From: JABDIY01 sp963751955
GTDB taxonomy: Bacteria; Actinomycetota; Acidimicrobiia; Acidimicrobiales; SZUA-35
Direction: 5' to 3'
DNA length: 64,000 nt
Assembly (NCBI GenBank): GCA_963751955.1
Contig: CAVVWM010000008.1
Location: 186,001-250,000, forward strand
Part shown: piece by piece, positions 46,716 to 55,015 of the stretch
Layout of the letters: each line of letters opens with the position of its first letter
Numbering within the stretch: position 1 is the first letter of the stretch
Notes under the pieces: generated by a model
The model's input: only the letters and a program-made list of their open reading frames with translations
Database searches by the model: none
What the model was told of the DNA's origin: nothing
Translations under genes and position numbers: made by a program

Positions 46716-49187
46716 ATGAAGACTCAGGCCCAAGTAGTTGTGATCGGTGGGGGCGTGGTGGGGGCATCGATTCTCTATCACCTAACCAAGGCTGGCTGGA
46801 CCGATGTGGTCCTTCTCGAGCGAGCCGAACTCACCCACGGATCCACATGGCATTCCGCCGGCGGGATGCACACCCTCAACGGCGACCCCAACGTCGCGAA
46901 ACTTCAGCAGTACACAATCGAGCTCTACAAGGAAATTGAGCAGATCTCCGGGCAGGACTGCGGCATCCACATCACCGGCGGAGTCATGCTGGCCGACACG
47001 CCCGAGCGGGTGGACTGGCTGAAGATGAGTCACGCCCGCGGCCGCTACCTGGGGATGGAAACCGAGCTGATCAGCGTGGCCGAAGCCAAGCAGCTTCTCC
47101 CGATAATGGAGGAGAAGTACTTCGTGGGCGCCATGTACGACGCGCACGAAGGGCATGTGGACCCCACCGGGGTCACCAACGCCTACGCCACGGCTGCGCG
47201 AAACGCCGGAGCAGATATCTACCGGTACTCGTGGGCCCATCGGATCGAACGGGCACCCGATGGCGGCTGGCTTGTTCACGTCGGTAGGACCGAAATGGGC
47301 AACCCGGCCAAGATCACCGAAGATCTCGGCACCATCCACTGCGAGCACGTGGTGAACGCCGGCGGCCTGTGGGCCCGAGAGGTAGGGCGAATGGTGGGCC
47401 TCGAACTCCCTGTTCTGGCGATGGAACACATGTACCTGCTCACCGAAGACATACCTGAGGTGGCCGAGTACAACGCCGAGAAGGGCGAGATGCTCCACGC
47501 CATCGACTTTGGTGGCGAGATCTACATGCGGCAAGAGGCTGGAGGCCTTCTGCTCGGCACCTACGAAAAGCACGGCAAACCATGGAGTCCCAAGACCACA
47601 CCCTGGGGATTTCGAGCGCGTCTGCTGCCACCCGATCTCGAGCGGATAGCGGACTCGCTCGACGTTGGCTTCAAACACTTCCCGGTTTTCGCAGAGGCGG
47701 GCATCAAGACGGTCGTCAACGGACCTTTCACCTTCAGCCCCGATGGCAATCCGCTGCTCGGCCCAATTCGCGGCCTTCCCGGCTACTGGAGTGCATGCGC
47801 TGTGATGGCCGGGCTCAGCCAGGGGGGCGGGGTTGGCCTGGCGCTCGCCAACTGGATCATCGACGGCGACCCCGGCTTCGATATCTGGGGAATGGACGTG
47901 GCTCGGTTCGGCGATTACGCCACGCTGGCCTACACCAACACCAAGGTGCGAGAGAACTATGGCCGGCGCTTTCGGATTACCTTCCCGAACGAACACCTCC
48001 GAGGTGGTCGCCCGCTTCAGACGTCGCCGATCTATGACCGGCTCAACGACCACAACGCCGTATGGGGTTCCTCGTTCGGGCTCGAGACAGCCTTGTGGTT
48101 CCAGACAGAGGGCGAGGAGCCGACCGAAGAGGTCACCTTCAAGCGGTCCAATGCATGGGCGTCGGTCAAAGCCGAAGTGGCGGCCGTACGAAACGGGGTT
48201 GGCCTGTACGAGGCAACCGGTTTCGCCAAGTATCGAGTGACGGGTGTGTCGGCTCGAAAGTGGCTCGATTCGATCTTGGCCAACAACATGCCCAAACCCG
48301 GTCGGATCGTGCTCACCCCCATGCTCAATGCCGTCGGAAAGCTCATCGGCGACTTCACCGTCTCGTGCCTGGAATCCACTACCGCGGAAGAATTCTTCAT
48401 CTTTGGCTCCGGGGTGGCTGAGCGGTACCACCAACGCTGGTTCGAGGGCCACCTTCCCGACGACGGTTCTGTGATTTTCGAAACTATCGGGCTGGGGTGG
48501 TGCGGCCTGTCGATCGCTGGTCCCAAGAGCCGCGACGTCTTGGCCGCCCTCAGCGACGAAGATGTGAGCGCCGAAGCGTTTGGGTTCATGCGGACCCGAT
48601 GGATGGACGTCGGGCAGGTCTCTTGCCTTGTCGGCAAGATCACCTTTACCGGAGACACGGGCTACGAGATCTGGATGCCGTCGGAGTACCAGCGTGTTGT
48701 GTTCGATCAGGTGCTCGCAGCTGGTGAGGCCCATGGCATCCGGCTGTTCGGAGCACACGCTCTCAACTCCATGCGACTCGACAAGAACTTCGGCACGTGG
48801 GCGCGTGAATTCCGGCCCATCTATGGTCCCTTCGAGGCGGGTCTTGGATCGTTCGTGAAGCTCGGCAAGGACTTCATCGGACGGGATGCGGCAGCGGCGG
48901 AGAAGGAAGCCGGTCCTGAGCGACGCTTGTTGAGCTACGTGGTTGATGCCGAGGATGCCGACGTGATCGGTGACGAACCGATCTGGCACGATGGTGAGGT
49001 CGTCGGTTGGGTGACCAGTGGCGGATACGCCCACCACAGCGATGTGTCGGTCGCCCTTGGGTATGTGCCAGCTCGGCTCGAGGGTTCCGGAGGCACGTTC
49101 GAGATCGAGGTGCTCGGCGTTCGGCGTAGCGCCACTCAACTCGACCATCCTCTGTTTGATCCCGCCGGCGAGCGAATGCGGTCCTAG
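46716..49187 (+). CDS. Dimethylglycine/sarcosine dehydrogenase-like FAD and folate-binding enzyme
   Basis: 823 residues. VVVIGGGVVGASILYHL is the FAD Rossmann motif and LTHGSTWHSAGGMHTL the covalent-flavin-type His region of the DAO fold. The C-terminal half (about 430-823) is a GcvT-like folate-binding domain: SNAWASVKAEVAAVRNGVGLYE, GDTGYEIWMPSEYQRVVFDQVL, and GYVTSGGYAHHSDVSVALGYVPA-type end. It oxidatively demethylates dimethylglycine or sarcosine and passes the methylene group to tetrahydrofolate. A 819-residue antisense open frame over it is a shadow. Confidence 0.88.
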   Translation: MKTQAQVVVIGGGVVGASILYHLTKAGWTDVVLLERAELTHGSTWHSAGGMHTLNGDPNVAKLQQYTIELYKEIEQISGQDCGIHITGGVMLADTPERVDWLKMSHARGRYLGMETELISVAEAKQLLPIMEEKYFVGAMYDAHEGHVDPTGVTNAYATAARNAGADIYRYSWAHRIERAPDGGWLVHVGRTEMGNPAKITEDLGTIHCEHVVNAGGLWAREVGRMVGLELPVLAMEHMYLLTEDIPEVAEYNAEKGEMLHAIDFGGEIYMRQEAGGLLLGTYEKHGKPWSPKTTPWGFRARLLPPDLERIADSLDVGFKHFPVFAEAGIKTVVNGPFTFSPDGNPLLGPIRGLPGYWSACAVMAGLSQGGGVGLALANWIIDGDPGFDIWGMDVARFGDYATLAYTNTKVRENYGRRFRITFPNEHLRGGRPLQTSPIYDRLNDHNAVWGSSFGLETALWFQTEGEEPTEEVTFKRSNAWASVKAEVAAVRNGVGLYEATGFAKYRVTGVSARKWLDSILANNMPKPGRIVLTPMLNAVGKLIGDFTVSCLESTTAEEFFIFGSGVAERYHQRWFEGHLPDDGSVIFETIGLGWCGLSIAGPKSRDVLAALSDEDVSAEAFGFMRTRWMDVGQVSCLVGKITFTGDTGYEIWMPSEYQRVVFDQVLAAGEAHGIRLFGAHALNSMRLDKNFGTWAREFRPIYGPFEAGLGSFVKLGKDFIGRDAAAAEKEAGPERRLLSYVVDAEDADVIGDEPIWHDGEVVGWVTSGGYAHHSDVSVALGYVPARLEGSGGTFEIEVLGVRRSATQLDHPLFDPAGERMRS

Positions 49188-49239
49188 CGCACCATCTGGT
49201 TGCGGTCGGTCGGGTGTCACGGTCCCGTATGGTTGAACC

Positions 49240-50280
49240 ATGACCGATCGTCCGACACGGTTGACCCAATTCAGTCACGGCGCCGGTTGAAGCTGCAAAC
49301 TCGCACCTAGCGAGTTGGCTCACGTTGTGAGCCAGTTGACACCAACACCCCACCCCGACCTTCTTGTAGGGCCGACATCGGGCGATGATGCCGCCGTCTG
49401 GCGGCTGTCGGAGGATCGCGCCATTGTGGCGACCGCCGATTTCATCACGCCGGTTGTCGACGATGCTCGCACCTGGGGCAGGGTGGCAGCCGCCAACGCC
49501 GTGAGCGATGTTTATGCCATGGGGGGCACGCCGTTGTTCGCGCTGAATCTCGTCGGCTGGAACGTGGATGCCCTGCCGTCGTCGCTTCTAGGAGAAGTGC
49601 TGGAGGGAGGAAGTGAAATCGCTCTCGAAGCCGGTTTCGTGATCGCCGGTGGGCACACGGTGGATGACCCGGAGCCAAAGTATGGGCTCTCGGTCATCGG
49701 TGAAGTTGATCCTCGACGGATGTTCACCAACGCCGGTCTCGAACCCGGGCAGGATCTCATCCTCACCAAACCGCTCGGGATTGGGATCATCACAACAGCG
49801 ATCAAGGCCGACAAGGCGCCCCTCGATGTTGCCGGCGCCGCGGTTCTTTCGATGACCCGGTTGAATGCGGCAGCTGCCAATGCGGCGAGGGACGCCGGCG
49901 CAACCGGTTGCACCGACGTCACCGGATTCGGACTATTCGGTCACCTTGGCCGCATGGCCAAAGAGTCCGGTGTGGCAGTCGACCTTGAAGTGGCTGCCGT
50001 TCCGTTCTTGGACGGCGCCAGAAGCCTGGCCGAAGCTGGCTTCATCCCGGGGGGCACCCTCAGAAATTGGGACTGGATCGGCCCCCAGGTCGAGACCGGC
50101 TCGTTTGACCAAACCACCATCCTGATGCTCGCCGACGCCCAAACCTCCGGAGGTTTGGTCTTCGGCGTGGACCCCGGCGAAACCGCCGCGGTTCAGCAGC
50201 GACTCTCTTCGGGTGGGAATCATGCCAACGTGATCGGTCGAACAACCGAAGGGACTGCTGGTCTGCTCACCCTTGGTTAG
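49240..50280 (+). CDS. selD: Selenide, water dikinase, selenocysteine form (in-frame TGA = Sec17)
   Basis: ATG 49240 begins MTDRPTRLTQFSHGAG-U-SCKLAP; TGA is at 49288-49290, codon 17. This is the catalytic Cys17 of the E. coli enzyme (GAGCGCK), which is Sec in many species. Further motifs are SGDDAAVWRL, ADFITPVVDD, NAVSDVYAMGGTPLFALNLV and LTKPLGIGII, to 346 residues. It makes selenophosphate from selenide and ATP for Sec-tRNA synthesis. A perfect hairpin follows the TGA. If TGA were read as stop, only a partial gene from 49315 would be seen. It lies in the one-carbon region and is convergent with an MFS gene. Confidence 0.92.
49288..49316 (+). promoter_or_regulatory. Sec codon and SECIS-like hairpin of selD
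   Basis: TGA 49288-49290, then 7 bases, then AACTCGC-ACCTA-GCGAGTT (49298-49316), a perfect 7-bp stem. Beyond one A-G mismatch, GC and GC pairs extend it. The apical loop ACCTA does not start with G, which is atypical. Position and stability otherwise fit a bacterial SECIS. Confidence 0.55.
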
Positions 50281-51565
50281 CAACCGCTTTGGGTGAGCCC
50301 TGTGCACGGGAGGCGTGTTTGCGTTTGCGACGACGAACCAAGAGTTGAGCAGCGCCGGCGGAGCCCCGTGACGGATACGGGATGAACCCGCCCTGCTTGT
50401 CCAACGGAAGCGCGTCTTTGGCAACGATCCGATAGGCGAGATAACAGACCAGTACCCCGTGAGCGGCCGCCATCGACAGGAAGAACGCTTGGTTTCCGAA
50501 ACCGCTGATGAAGGCGGCGGCAAGGAAAGGACCCGCGACTGCTCCGAGACCATTTGTGAGCACCAACTGACCGGCTGCTGCGACGATCTCACCGCTTGGG
50601 AGCCAGTCGTTGGTGTACGCAATCCCCAGTGAATACAGCGGGAACATCACCCCGCCAAGCAAAAGCATCAGACCATAGGAGACCGTTGTTCCTGGATCGA
50701 TCCCCAGATGCAGCAACGGCACCGCCACGCCAACCGTCGCAACCACGAAGGTGACACCCCGTCGCGACACACGATCAGACAAAGCTCCGATCGGGAACTG
50801 GAACACGACTCCGCCGATCATGGGCATGAGAATGAAGAGGCCGATGGCACCGGCCGACAGTCCAGCGGCGCTGGCGTATACCGCTCCCATCCCGAACAAG
50901 GCTCCAGTGGCGATGCCGGTGAGGAACGATGTGATGAGACCGGTGGGGACAATCTGCCAAATCTCGCGAAGAGGGAAGGTGGGATTGATCTGAACCGGTG
51001 GCGTACTGGCTCCACTGAGCGCCACCGGCACGAGGGCCAGCGAAATCAGCACGCTGGAGACGATGAAGAGATCGGATCCCGCGGTAGCACCGGTGCTGAG
51101 GAATAGCTGCCCAACGCCAAGGCCTCCGATGGAAATCACCATGTACGCGGCCAGTATCCGACCACGATTGGCGTTGGTAGCCATGTCGTTCAGCCAGCCT
51201 TCGACCACGACGTACAGTCCTGCAAAGCAGACCCCTGTGGCAAAGCGCATCAGTGCCCACGAGACCGGGTTGACGGCCAACGCGTAGATCAGCACCGAGC
51301 TGGATGCGATACTCGCCAACGCCGAGAACACTCGGATGTGACCGACGTTTTGCATGGCCTTGTTGGCGACCCTCGTGCCGAACAGGAAACCGATGAAGTA
51401 GAAGGACATGACGATGCTGGCGACCGTCGTGCCAAATCCTTCGGACTCCGCCCGCAGGCCAACCAACGATGACTGCAACCCGTTTCCCATCATGAGGAAG
51501 CCGAGACCGAGGAAGAGCGCCCATGTGGCTCCCAAAATCGAGAACAGGCCGTGCGATTTGGTCAA
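50267..51565 (-). CDS. MFS transporter
   Basis: A TTG at 51565 (LTKSHGLFSILGATWALFL), preceded by GAGGCAGG about 7 bases away, gives 432 residues; the upstream frame (to 51673) is rich in Cys and Pro and unlikely. About 12 helices. Motif-like loops are GTRVANKAMQNVGHIRVF and GALSDRVSRRGVTFVV. LVVVEGWLNDMATNANRGRILAAYM is typical of the sugar/metabolite MFS group that includes YfcJ-like proteins. The C-terminal tail is long and basic. It is convergent with selD with a 14-base overlap. Confidence 0.8.
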   Translation of the reverse strand: MTKSHGLFSILGATWALFLGLGFLMMGNGLQSSLVGLRAESEGFGTTVASIVMSFYFIGFLFGTRVANKAMQNVGHIRVFSALASIASSSVLIYALAVNPVSWALMRFATGVCFAGLYVVVEGWLNDMATNANRGRILAAYMVISIGGLGVGQLFLSTGATAGSDLFIVSSVLISLALVPVALSGASTPPVQINPTFPLREIWQIVPTGLITSFLTGIATGALFGMGAVYASAAGLSAGAIGLFILMPMIGGVVFQFPIGALSDRVSRRGVTFVVATVGVAVPLLHLGIDPGTTVSYGLMLLLGGVMFPLYSLGIAYTNDWLPSGEIVAAAGQLVLTNGLGAVAGPFLAAAFISGFGNQAFFLSMAAAHGVLVCYLAYRIVAKDALPLDKQGGFIPYPSRGSAGAAQLLVRRRKRKHASRAQGSPKAVANQG

Positions 51566-51768
51566 ATGAGAACCTGCCTCAGATCTGCAGAAACAAACTG
51601 GTTCGACGAGTATGCACGCTACTGGCAACGCCGGGAGGGATCTATCGAACGCGTTTGCCGCGGCCACCCGCACCGGTTCAGCTTGACTCGGCTACTGGAC
51701 GGCGCCGACCGAGCCGGGGTCAAAAACCAGAACGAGGTGTTGAAGCCGTGTTGCAGCAGCGCTGTGGG
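51566..51768. other. Intergenic gap, no gene supported
   Basis: The 203 bases between the divergent-looking MFS start and the small gene at 51769 contain only an Arg/Cys-rich short frame that resembles nothing. I also looked for a tRNA-Sec-like fold here and did not find one. Confidence 0.4.
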
Positions 51769-52164
51769 TCAGTCGGAGAGATCGATCACCAACTGATCAT
51801 CCGCCAATGAAAGATGGGGCACGAGATCCTTGGAGACGTGAACCTCGATCCGGGGTTCGAGGACGTCGTCCCAATCTGCTGGCCAACCAGCAACAACAGC
51901 ACGAAGGGCAGACCGCGGCAGCTGGAATGAAGGAAGTTCATCCTCACTCGGGGCGCCGTCGCCGGCGGAAAGAAGCCCCATCTCGGCCCAGTCGGCGTCG
52001 ACGGCAAAGGTGAAATGCCCGTCTGTGCGATCTACTTCCACCAGGCACAACCGTGTGCCGATCAGCTTCGACAGAAGCTCACTGAGCTGGGTGCTGCCGG
52101 AGCCAAACGCAAGCTCGGAGGGAGCACAAAAATAGGCGTTAATAATTCTAGCCGCACCCTTCAC
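51769..52164 (-). CDS. Small protein, unknown; start uncertain
   Basis: A frame ending IEVHVSKDLVPHLSLADDQLVIDLSD with LIGTRLCLVEVDRTDGHFTFAVDADWAEMG reads like a real protein with alternating strands. The GTG at 52164 lies in an AT-rich promoter-like stretch (TAGAATTATTAA), so the real start may be later. No family recognised. It follows the metF-like gene (52264) by about 99 bases. Confidence 0.5.
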   Translation of the reverse strand: MKGAARIINAYFCAPSELAFGSGSTQLSELLSKLIGTRLCLVEVDRTDGHFTFAVDADWAEMGLLSAGDGAPSEDELPSFQLPRSALRAVVAGWPADWDDVLEPRIEVHVSKDLVPHLSLADDQLVIDLSD

Positions 52165-52263
52165 ACTAAAATCCTAATGGGCGGAACGGCCTCGCCCAAA
52201 ACGGCCGAGCAAAGCTTCAGGTTTGGTGTCGCCCAGCTTGAGAGTAGCGAGCGAGGATCGGGA

Positions 52264-53115
52264 TTAGGCGAGGTCCTCGATGCTCGCCTCGGCCCAGGTC
52301 CTGGTGTTTTCGACCTGGTTGAAGGTGAAACAGTGAAGCCCGGCAATCCCAAGCCGTTCGAGGTCGGGTCCGAGCGGCTCGAGTAGTTGGTTGGGGTCAT
52401 AGCCGCCCGGAGCCAGCATCCGAGAGACGCTTGCCTTGTTCTTGCGCAAGTAACGCAGCGATGCTCCGATGCCTAATCGGACACCCATTGTGAGCAGCTT
52501 GGCCTGGTTGATGACTCCAGGTATTCCGAGCTCGATCGGGAGGGTTAAACCCTGATCACGTTCACCCTGCAACCAATTGGTGATCGCGGCGGGATCGAAG
52601 CACATCTGAGTGCTGGCGTAACCCTGCAGGCCTGCCTCAGTGATAAGGCTCTGTTTCTTGAACAAGGCCTCGCGAAGCACTGGTGTATCGATGAGAGCGT
52701 GCCCGTCGGGATAGCTGCCAACCCCCACGGTGTGAAGACCGGGGTCAGCGTCCAGCAGATCACGGAGGAATGTGAACGCCTCCGCATAGGGTCCGGCCGC
52801 ATGGGGTGCGTCCCCGCCGATGAGGAAGAAGGTTCCCACTTCTTCGGTCCGAAGCCATTTGGCAATCAGTTGGACGTGGTCAGCTGACTCGACGAGACGA
52901 GCAGCGATGTGGGGTATCGGGTGGTGTCCGAGATCGCGGATCCGGTCGGTCAGTGCCATCGTGGCGTCGATCCCCTTCACGGGTGAGCACGTAACCGATA
53001 CGCGTGCGCCGGGCGGAAGATCCAATATCGCCTTTTCAACGCTCTTCATGGGAATGACCTCGTAGGTCATCTCCTGGATGAGCTGGCGGCGGTGGGTCCG
53101 TTCTGAAGTAGTCAT
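52264..53115 (-). CDS. metF: Methylenetetrahydrofolate reductase family protein
   Basis: 283 residues. YEVIPMKSVEKAILDLPPGARVSVTCSPVKGIDATM and HIAARLVESADHVQLIAKWLR form the front of the MetF TIM barrel. FFLIGGDAPHAAGPYAEAFTFLRDLL is the family's (flavin-site) GGD strand. GVGSYPDGHAL and GYASTQMCFDPAAITNWL follow. It reduces methylene- to methyl-tetrahydrofolate, the donor for MetH. AAGGAAG precedes its ATG by about 9 bases, and it follows fhs after 13 bases, so the two are one operon. Confidence 0.82.
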   Translation of the reverse strand: MTTSERTHRRQLIQEMTYEVIPMKSVEKAILDLPPGARVSVTCSPVKGIDATMALTDRIRDLGHHPIPHIAARLVESADHVQLIAKWLRTEEVGTFFLIGGDAPHAAGPYAEAFTFLRDLLDADPGLHTVGVGSYPDGHALIDTPVLREALFKKQSLITEAGLQGYASTQMCFDPAAITNWLQGERDQGLTLPIELGIPGVINQAKLLTMGVRLGIGASLRYLRKNKASVSRMLAPGGYDPNQLLEPLGPDLERLGIAGLHCFTFNQVENTRTWAEASIEDLA

Positions 53116-53128
53116 GTCTGCGTCTTCC

Positions 53129-54826
53129 TTAGGAGAGATTGATTATCTCACCGTTGTCATCGATGTCGATCTTTTTGGCGGCTGGGTCCTTGCCGAGTCC
53201 CGGCATGGTGCGCATCTCCCCGCAGAGCGGGTATATGAAACCTGCGCCGACCGATGCCCTCACTTCTCGCACCGGAAGTGTCCAACCCGTCGGCGCACCT
53301 TTTCTGGTGGGGTCTGAAGAGATCGACAGGTGGGTTTTGGCGATACAGACCGGGAGATCGTCGAAACCCTGCGAAGTGTAAGCGGCCAGCTGTTTGTCGG
53401 CTGCCGCGGAATACTCCACACCGTCGGCGCCATAGACCTTGGTGGCCACAGCATGGATCTTGTCTTTCAAAGAGGCGTCCGAGGGGTAGAGCAGCTGGAA
53501 CTCGCTTGGCTCGTTGGCGGCTTCGCGAACTGCTTCGGCGAGGTCGGATGCGCCGCGACCACCGTCGGAGAAGTGCGTGGAGACCGCAGCCCGGGCTCCA
53601 AATTCTGCAGCGATTTCTTTGATCGCATCGATGTCGCCGGCGTGATCGCCGGGGAAGACGTTGATGGCCACGACCGGGGACACACCATGCACCTGCATGT
53701 TCTCCAGCTGCTTGCGGAGGTTGTCCCCACCCTGGTGGACTTCGTCGGGGTTCTCGGCCAACAGGGCTTCGGGCAGTGGTTTTCCAGCGACGATCTTGTG
53801 TTTTCCACTGTGCGCTTTCAGGCCTCGGACGGTGGCCACCAGAACTGCTGCGTCAGGCGCAAGTCCCGAGTAACGGCATTTGATGTTGAAGAACCGTTCA
53901 GCGCCCATATCTGCGCCGAATCCAGCTTCGGTGAGCAGGAACTCGCTCATCCGGATGCCGATCTGGTCTGCCACAATGCTTGAGTTGCCGGTTGCGATGT
54001 TGCCAAAGGGTCCGGTGTGGACCAAGGCCGGTGTGTTCTCGAGGGTCTGCATGAGGTTTGGTTTGATCGCCTCGGTGAGGATGACGGCCATCGATCCGGC
54101 TGCGCCGATGTCCTCTGCAGTCACTGGGTCTCCCGATTCTGTGTACCCCACAATGACTCGTCCCAGCCGAGCCCGGAGGTCTTTGAGTCCGGTACAAAGA
54201 GCGAGGGCGGCCATCACCTCGGATGCGGCGGTGATGTCGAAGCCGGTCTCACGAGGAATTCCGTCGAGGCGGCCACCCAGTCCGACCACGATGTTGCGCA
54301 GCGCTCGATCGTTCACATCGAGCACGCGGCGCCACGAGATGTTGTGGATGTCCAGTCCGGACTCGTTGCCATGGAACAAGTGGGCATCGACCATGGCCGA
54401 GCAAAGGTTGTGGGCTGCAGTCACTGCGTGCATGTCGCCCGTGAGGTGGAGATTGAACAGCTCCATCGGCACAACCTGGCTGTAGCCGCCGCCGGCCGCA
54501 CCGCCCTTGATTCCAAAGGTCGGGCCCATCGACGGTTGACGGATCGCAATCGTGGCGCTCGACCCAATGTGCTGGAAGGCCTGGCCCAAGCCTACTGTGG
54601 TGGTCGTTTTACCCTCCCCGAGCGGGGTGGGGGTAATAGCAGAGATGACCACATACTTGGCCTGGGGCCGGTCGCTCATGGCCGGGATGGCTTCGAGGCT
54701 GATCTTGGCAGCACCGACGCCATAGGGCTCCAGGAACTCGGTAGGAATTCCCGATTCCGAGGCGATTTCGGCAAGGGGTTTCAGGTTCGCACCCTTGGCA
54801 ATCTCTAGGTCCGAGGGAAAGGCCAC
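53129..54826 (-). CDS. fhs: Formate-tetrahydrofolate ligase
   Basis: 565 residues, close to the family length. VISAITPTPLGEGKTTTTVGLGQ is the P-loop (about 59-81). QPSMGPTFGIKGGAAGGGYSQVVPMELFNLHLTGD is the strongly conserved formyl-phosphate region. VNAVATVFPGD-type strands (VAINVFPGDHAGDIDAI) follow, and FIYPLCGEMRTMPGLGKDPAAKKIDID ends it. It makes 10-formyl-THF from formate and ATP. With FolD and MetF it would run one-carbon units between formate, serine and methionine. Two palindromic sites lie upstream. Confidence 0.92.
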   Translation of the reverse strand: MAFPSDLEIAKGANLKPLAEIASESGIPTEFLEPYGVGAAKISLEAIPAMSDRPQAKYVVISAITPTPLGEGKTTTTVGLGQAFQHIGSSATIAIRQPSMGPTFGIKGGAAGGGYSQVVPMELFNLHLTGDMHAVTAAHNLCSAMVDAHLFHGNESGLDIHNISWRRVLDVNDRALRNIVVGLGGRLDGIPRETGFDITAASEVMAALALCTGLKDLRARLGRVIVGYTESGDPVTAEDIGAAGSMAVILTEAIKPNLMQTLENTPALVHTGPFGNIATGNSSIVADQIGIRMSEFLLTEAGFGADMGAERFFNIKCRYSGLAPDAAVLVATVRGLKAHSGKHKIVAGKPLPEALLAENPDEVHQGGDNLRKQLENMQVHGVSPVVAINVFPGDHAGDIDAIKEIAAEFGARAAVSTHFSDGGRGASDLAEAVREAANEPSEFQLLYPSDASLKDKIHAVATKVYGADGVEYSAAADKQLAAYTSQGFDDLPVCIAKTHLSISSDPTRKGAPTGWTLPVREVRASVGAGFIYPLCGEMRTMPGLGKDPAAKKIDIDDNGEIINLS

Positions 54827-54842
54827 GATGGCTCGCTTTCGT

Positions 54843-54854
54843 GTTGTCTACAAC
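54843..54854. promoter_or_regulatory. GntR-type palindrome before fhs
   Basis: GTTGTCTACAAC is a near-perfect dyad (GTTGT/ACAAC) 16 bases upstream of the fhs ATG at 54826. It has the GT...AC core of GntR/FadR-type sites. A repressor here would sit at the transcription or translation start. Confidence 0.45.
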
Positions 54855-54907
54855 TGACACGCCCGTGGGTTTGTCATCGGACGTGGTCCGAATCGGGCAA
54901 ATCTTAT

Positions 54908-54942
54908 CTTTCCACAGAGTGGAAAGCTTCCGCTCTGTGAAA
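54908..54942. promoter_or_regulatory. Tandem palindromes upstream of fhs
   Basis: CTTTCCAC-AGA-GTGGAAAG (54908-54926) is a perfect 8-bp dyad. TTCCGC-TCT-GTGAAA (54928-54942) is a degenerate second copy whose centre is 18 bases away. They lie about 80-115 bases upstream of the fhs start. TTCC...GGAA dyads are typical of IclR-family operators. Two tandem sites suggest cooperative binding by one regulator. Confidence 0.5.
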
Positions 54943-55015
54943 AAATACACAGAATGGGCAGCTTAAACCACTGGTCCGAAACGTCAAGCGCTTGTCACCG
55001 GAGTCCTAGGGTTGG

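Noticed and set aside
46782..49241. A minus-strand open frame of 819 codons antisense to the DMGDH-like gene
   Set aside because: It has no family pattern and an odd composition. The plus-strand gene shows FAD and GcvT-like motifs throughout. Long antisense frames are common in high-GC DNA.
51566..51768. A tRNA-Sec gene near selD
   Set aside because: Neither strand shows a UCA anticodon stem with the extended acceptor and T-arm. I checked the gaps near selD by eye only, so a genome-wide tRNA scan would be decisive.
51551..51796. Plus-strand open frame of 81 codons beside the MFS gene
   Set aside because: Cys/Arg-rich with no recognisable pattern; overlaps the MFS start region and the start of the next gene's end.
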